NCBI GenBank assembly: GCA_019422905.1
Contig: JAHZCM010000013.1
Location: 1-15,280 of the forward strand
Direction of reading: 5' to 3'
Length of the DNA stretch: 15,280 nucleotides
From: Oscillospiraceae bacterium
Lineage (GTDB): Bacteria > Bacillota > Clostridia > Oscillospirales > Acutalibacteraceae
The notes beneath the pieces are model-generated. The model had not been told where the DNA came from and ran no database searches. It worked only from the letters and a program-made list of their open reading frames with translations. Shown piece after piece: positions 13,449 to 15,280 of the stretch. The position numbers and the translations under genes were made by a program. Numbering within the stretch: position 1 is the stretch's first letter; every line of letters starts with the position of its first letter.

Positions 13449-14300
13449 TTACAGGTTTTCCTTGAGCCACGCAATATCCTCTGCGAGGCACGCGACGCGG
13501 TCCTGCGGATCGTTGTAGCTGGCTTCGCGCTCGACAACGTAGATCACGTCGTCACACTGCGCGTCGGCAGCGGCCTTAACAGCCTTCCAGTCGACAATGC
13601 CCTGCCCCTGCGGCACGTTCAGCCTGTCGTGCTCTTCCTTCATCTTGAGGAACTCGGGCGGGAAGATCGGGTTGCCGTCCGCATCCTTCTCAAACTTGAA
13701 GCGCGGGGTGTGGTCGTAACGGGACTGCGGCCGATTTGAACCGATGACGCCGCCGTTTTCCTTGATGTGGATGCTCGCGATGCGGCCCGCATGGCTGTTG
13801 ATAAATTCCACAGGATCAACACCGGCGGCGCTGCACCAGCCGCAGTCGACCTGAAACGCGGTGACTTCCGGGTCGCAGGCGTCGATCAGCCAGTCATAGA
13901 GGTATTTGCCCTCATCCTTATAAAATTCGTCGGTATGGTTGTGGTAGCCGATCTTAATGCCGTACGGCTTTGCAAGTCGGCCGAGACGATTCAGCTCCTC
14001 GGCGACCTCAAGCGCTTCCTCCTTGTTGCAGAAGTTTGTCATCGGGCAGATGACCAGCTTTGCGCCGATTTCAGCAAAATAGGGCAGAACACTTTCGATC
14101 TGGTCGAGGCCGACGTGTGCGGAATGCACCTTGAGGCCCGTCTCTGCGAGCACAGCTTTCATTTCTTCGAGCGGAACCTGTGTGAAGTCCGCCGTGAATT
14201 CCGCGCCGTCAAAGCCGAGCTTCGCGATCGTGCGGAGCTTTTCAACCGGGCTGAGCGGCTCGGAAACGAGCGAATAAACCTGAACATGGATATTTTCCAT
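13449..14300 (-). CDS. Sugar phosphate isomerase/epimerase, TIM-barrel
   Basis: This is a second metal-dependent TIM-barrel enzyme of the xylose isomerase-like superfamily, not a close copy of the first. Likely ligands and active-site motifs are GYHNH (residues 118-122), Asp152 (FQVDCGW), His178 (ASIHIKEN) and Glu257 (YVVERE). About 40 residues between 184 and 226, rich in polar and proline residues, look like an insertion loop near the active site. A GTG at 14312 is in frame, but AAAGGTGG (14309-14316) is eight bases before the ATG at 14300, so the ATG start is chosen (283 residues). It lies downstream of a Gfo/Idh gene on the same strand with a terminator-like hairpin in between. Families with this pairing include inosose dehydratase and 3-keto-sugar epimerases (E. 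coli YcjR with YcjS); the exact reaction is not decided. Confidence 0.9.
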   Translation of the reverse strand: MENIHVQVYSLVSEPLSPVEKLRTIAKLGFDGAEFTADFTQVPLEEMKAVLAETGLKVHSAHVGLDQIESVLPYFAEIGAKLVICPMTNFCNKEEALEVAEELNRLGRLAKPYGIKIGYHNHTDEFYKDEGKYLYDWLIDACDPEVTAFQVDCGWCSAAGVDPVEFINSHAGRIASIHIKENGGVIGSNRPQSRYDHTPRFKFEKDADGNPIFPPEFLKMKEEHDRLNVPQGQGIVDWKAVKAAADAQCDDVIYVVEREASYNDPQDRVACLAEDIAWLKENL

Positions 14301-14330
14301 CGGGAAAACCACCTTTCGTCATGTCATGAT

Positions 14331-14365
14331 AGAAAATGTGCGGCGGCATCCCTTGCCGCCGCACA
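14331..14365 (-). terminator. Hairpin between Gfo/Idh and TIM-barrel genes
   Basis: 14337-14348 (TGTGCGGCGGCA) and 14354-14365 form a perfect 12-bp stem with a 5-nt loop. On the - strand TTTTCT follows, the form of a Rho-independent terminator. The next ribosome site is only about 15 bases on and no promoter fits between, so the downstream gene probably depends on read-through. Confidence 0.82.
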
Positions 14366-14387
14366 CAGAAACATTATGGGGTTTGAA

Positions 14388-15280
14388 TTAGTCGAAGTAG
14401 ACCGGCTTGCCCGTCTTGGAGGACTGATAGATCGCATCGAGGATCTTCGTGACGACATAAGCCTGATCCGCCGTGACGAACAGCTCGCCCTCGCCCTTCA
14501 GAGCCTTGACCCAGATCTCGGCTTCCTTGGACTTCGGTGCCGGACCCTGAGAGAAGCCCGGGATGTACGGCTGAACCTTGTTGCCAACCCAGGAGATCGT
14601 CGGCTGAGCAGCGACAACATGATTGAGGCGGACACGCTGTGTGAGTGTGTCAAGGCCGCCCTTTGTGCCGCAGAGCAGCGTGGTTGCCTGGTTCATAGCG
14701 CCGGCGTCTTCAGCCATGTTGATGGCCCATGCAGCGCGCAGGTTGATAACGGCGCCGTTCTTCATCTTGATATGGCCGACAGCGGAATCCTCAACGTCGT
14801 AGGTCTCGTTGTTCCAGTTGTCGAACTCGCCGCGGTGATTGACCTGACCCTGATACTCCGGGTCAAGCAGACGGCCGAGCTTCTCAAAGGAAGTGCCGAC
14901 GACATAATCAACGTCGTAGTTGTTCATGAGGAACAGGGTGAGATCAAGCGCATGCGTGCCGATGTCGATCAGCGGACCGCCGCCCTGCTTGGACTTGTCC
15001 GTGAAAACGCCCCACGTCGGAACGCCGCGGCGGCGGAGATATGTAGCCTCTGCATAGTAAATGTCGCCCAGCCAGCCGTCGTCCACAACCTTCTTCGCAA
15101 CCTGATTCTCGAAGAAGTGGCGGTACTGATAGCCGATCGTCAGCATCTTGCCGGTTCTGTCTCTCGCTTCGAGCATCTTCTTCGCGTCAGCCTCCGTAGC
15201 AGCCATCGGCTTCTCGCAGAGAACGTGCTTGCCGGCTTCGAGCGCCGCGATGGTGATCTCGCAGTGTGCGATATTCGGCG
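14388..15280 (-). CDS. Gfo/Idh/MocA family oxidoreductase (5' partial)
   Basis: This is a NAD(P)-dependent sugar or cyclitol dehydrogenase of the Gfo/Idh/MocA family. The frame runs off the right edge, so the N-terminal Rossmann part with its GxGxxG (about 70-90 residues) is not seen. The visible chain opens with AHCEITIAALEAGKHVLCEK, which includes the family EKP motif; its lysine (codon 15210-15212) is the conserved catalytic-region residue. Further on, GGGPLIDIGTHALDLTLFL carries the D-x-G-x-H substrate-site motif of the C-terminal alpha/beta domain. The end (DAIYQSSKTGKPVYFD) is typical, so the C-terminus is complete. The Met at 15206 is internal and not the start. The TIM-barrel gene follows on the same strand. 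The pairing suggests oxidation of a sugar followed by epimerisation or elimination; the substrate is unknown. Confidence 0.93.
   Translation of the reverse strand, partial: PNIAHCEITIAALEAGKHVLCEKPMAATEADAKKMLEARDRTGKMLTIGYQYRHFFENQVAKKVVDDGWLGDIYYAEATYLRRRGVPTWGVFTDKSKQGGGPLIDIGTHALDLTLFLMNNYDVDYVVGTSFEKLGRLLDPEYQGQVNHRGEFDNWNNETYDVEDSAVGHIKMKNGAVINLRAAWAINMAEDAGAMNQATTLLCGTKGGLDTLTQRVRLNHVVAAQPTISWVGNKVQPYIPGFSQGPAPKSKEAEIWVKALKGEGELFVTADQAYVVTKILDAIYQSSKTGKPVYFD

Noticed and set aside
13192..13518. A 108-codon + strand frame, and - strand frames of 61 and 80 codons, in the esterase/TIM-barrel gap.
   Set aside because: No convincing start or ribosome site, no recognised domain, and the + frame runs antisense into the TIM-barrel gene. 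Kept only as part of the structured block finding.

Overview
The window looks like chromosomal DNA from a moderately GC-rich, spore-lineage member of the Clostridia. An Oscillospiraceae-type gut or rumen bacterium fits best. The reasons are Gram-positive sigma-A promoters and strong AGGAGG-type ribosome sites, a SpoVB-type flippase, a VanZ-family protein, and an LplABC-type sugar importer with no ATPase of its own beside Gfo/Idh and TIM-barrel sugar enzymes. The species is inferred and cannot be fixed from the sequence alone.

Left block (1-5115, + strand): the end of a TIM-barrel sugar isomerase/epimerase (5' end outside the window) and a hairpin; an AT-rich regulatory region rich in inverted repeats with a near-consensus promoter; then a carbohydrate ABC importer. 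The importer is a lipoprotein binding protein, an intercistronic hairpin, and two CUT1-type permeases. It closes with a strong terminator that lies inside the 3' coding end of the next, convergent gene.

Middle block (5105-11294): a SpoVB/MurJ-superfamily flippase on the - strand, then a + strand run read from one good promoter at 6700-6728: prmA (ribosomal protein L11 methyltransferase), a VanZ-like membrane protein coupled to it by an ATGA overlap, an M24 aminopeptidase P-like protein with an unusual metal ligand, a protein made of two fused GNAT domains, and an HD-domain protein. These genes have housekeeping or general roles and separate the two sugar blocks.

Right block (11339-15280): a type-B carboxylesterase under its own promoter, with a nested dyad on the promoter that can also act as terminator for the upstream operon; a 460-base non-coding stretch with strong hairpins and short repeats; then, on the - strand, a Gfo/Idh/MocA oxidoreductase (N-terminus outside the window) followed by a hairpin and a second TIM-barrel sugar epimerase-type gene.

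Working model (inference): the importer brings in an oligosaccharide or glycoside, the esterase removes ester substituents, and the Gfo/Idh dehydrogenase with the two TIM-barrel enzymes processes the sugar, possibly through a keto-sugar intermediate as in the E. coli ycj cluster or in gut C-glycoside cleavage systems. No phage, insertion sequence, CRISPR array, rRNA or tRNA was recognised.
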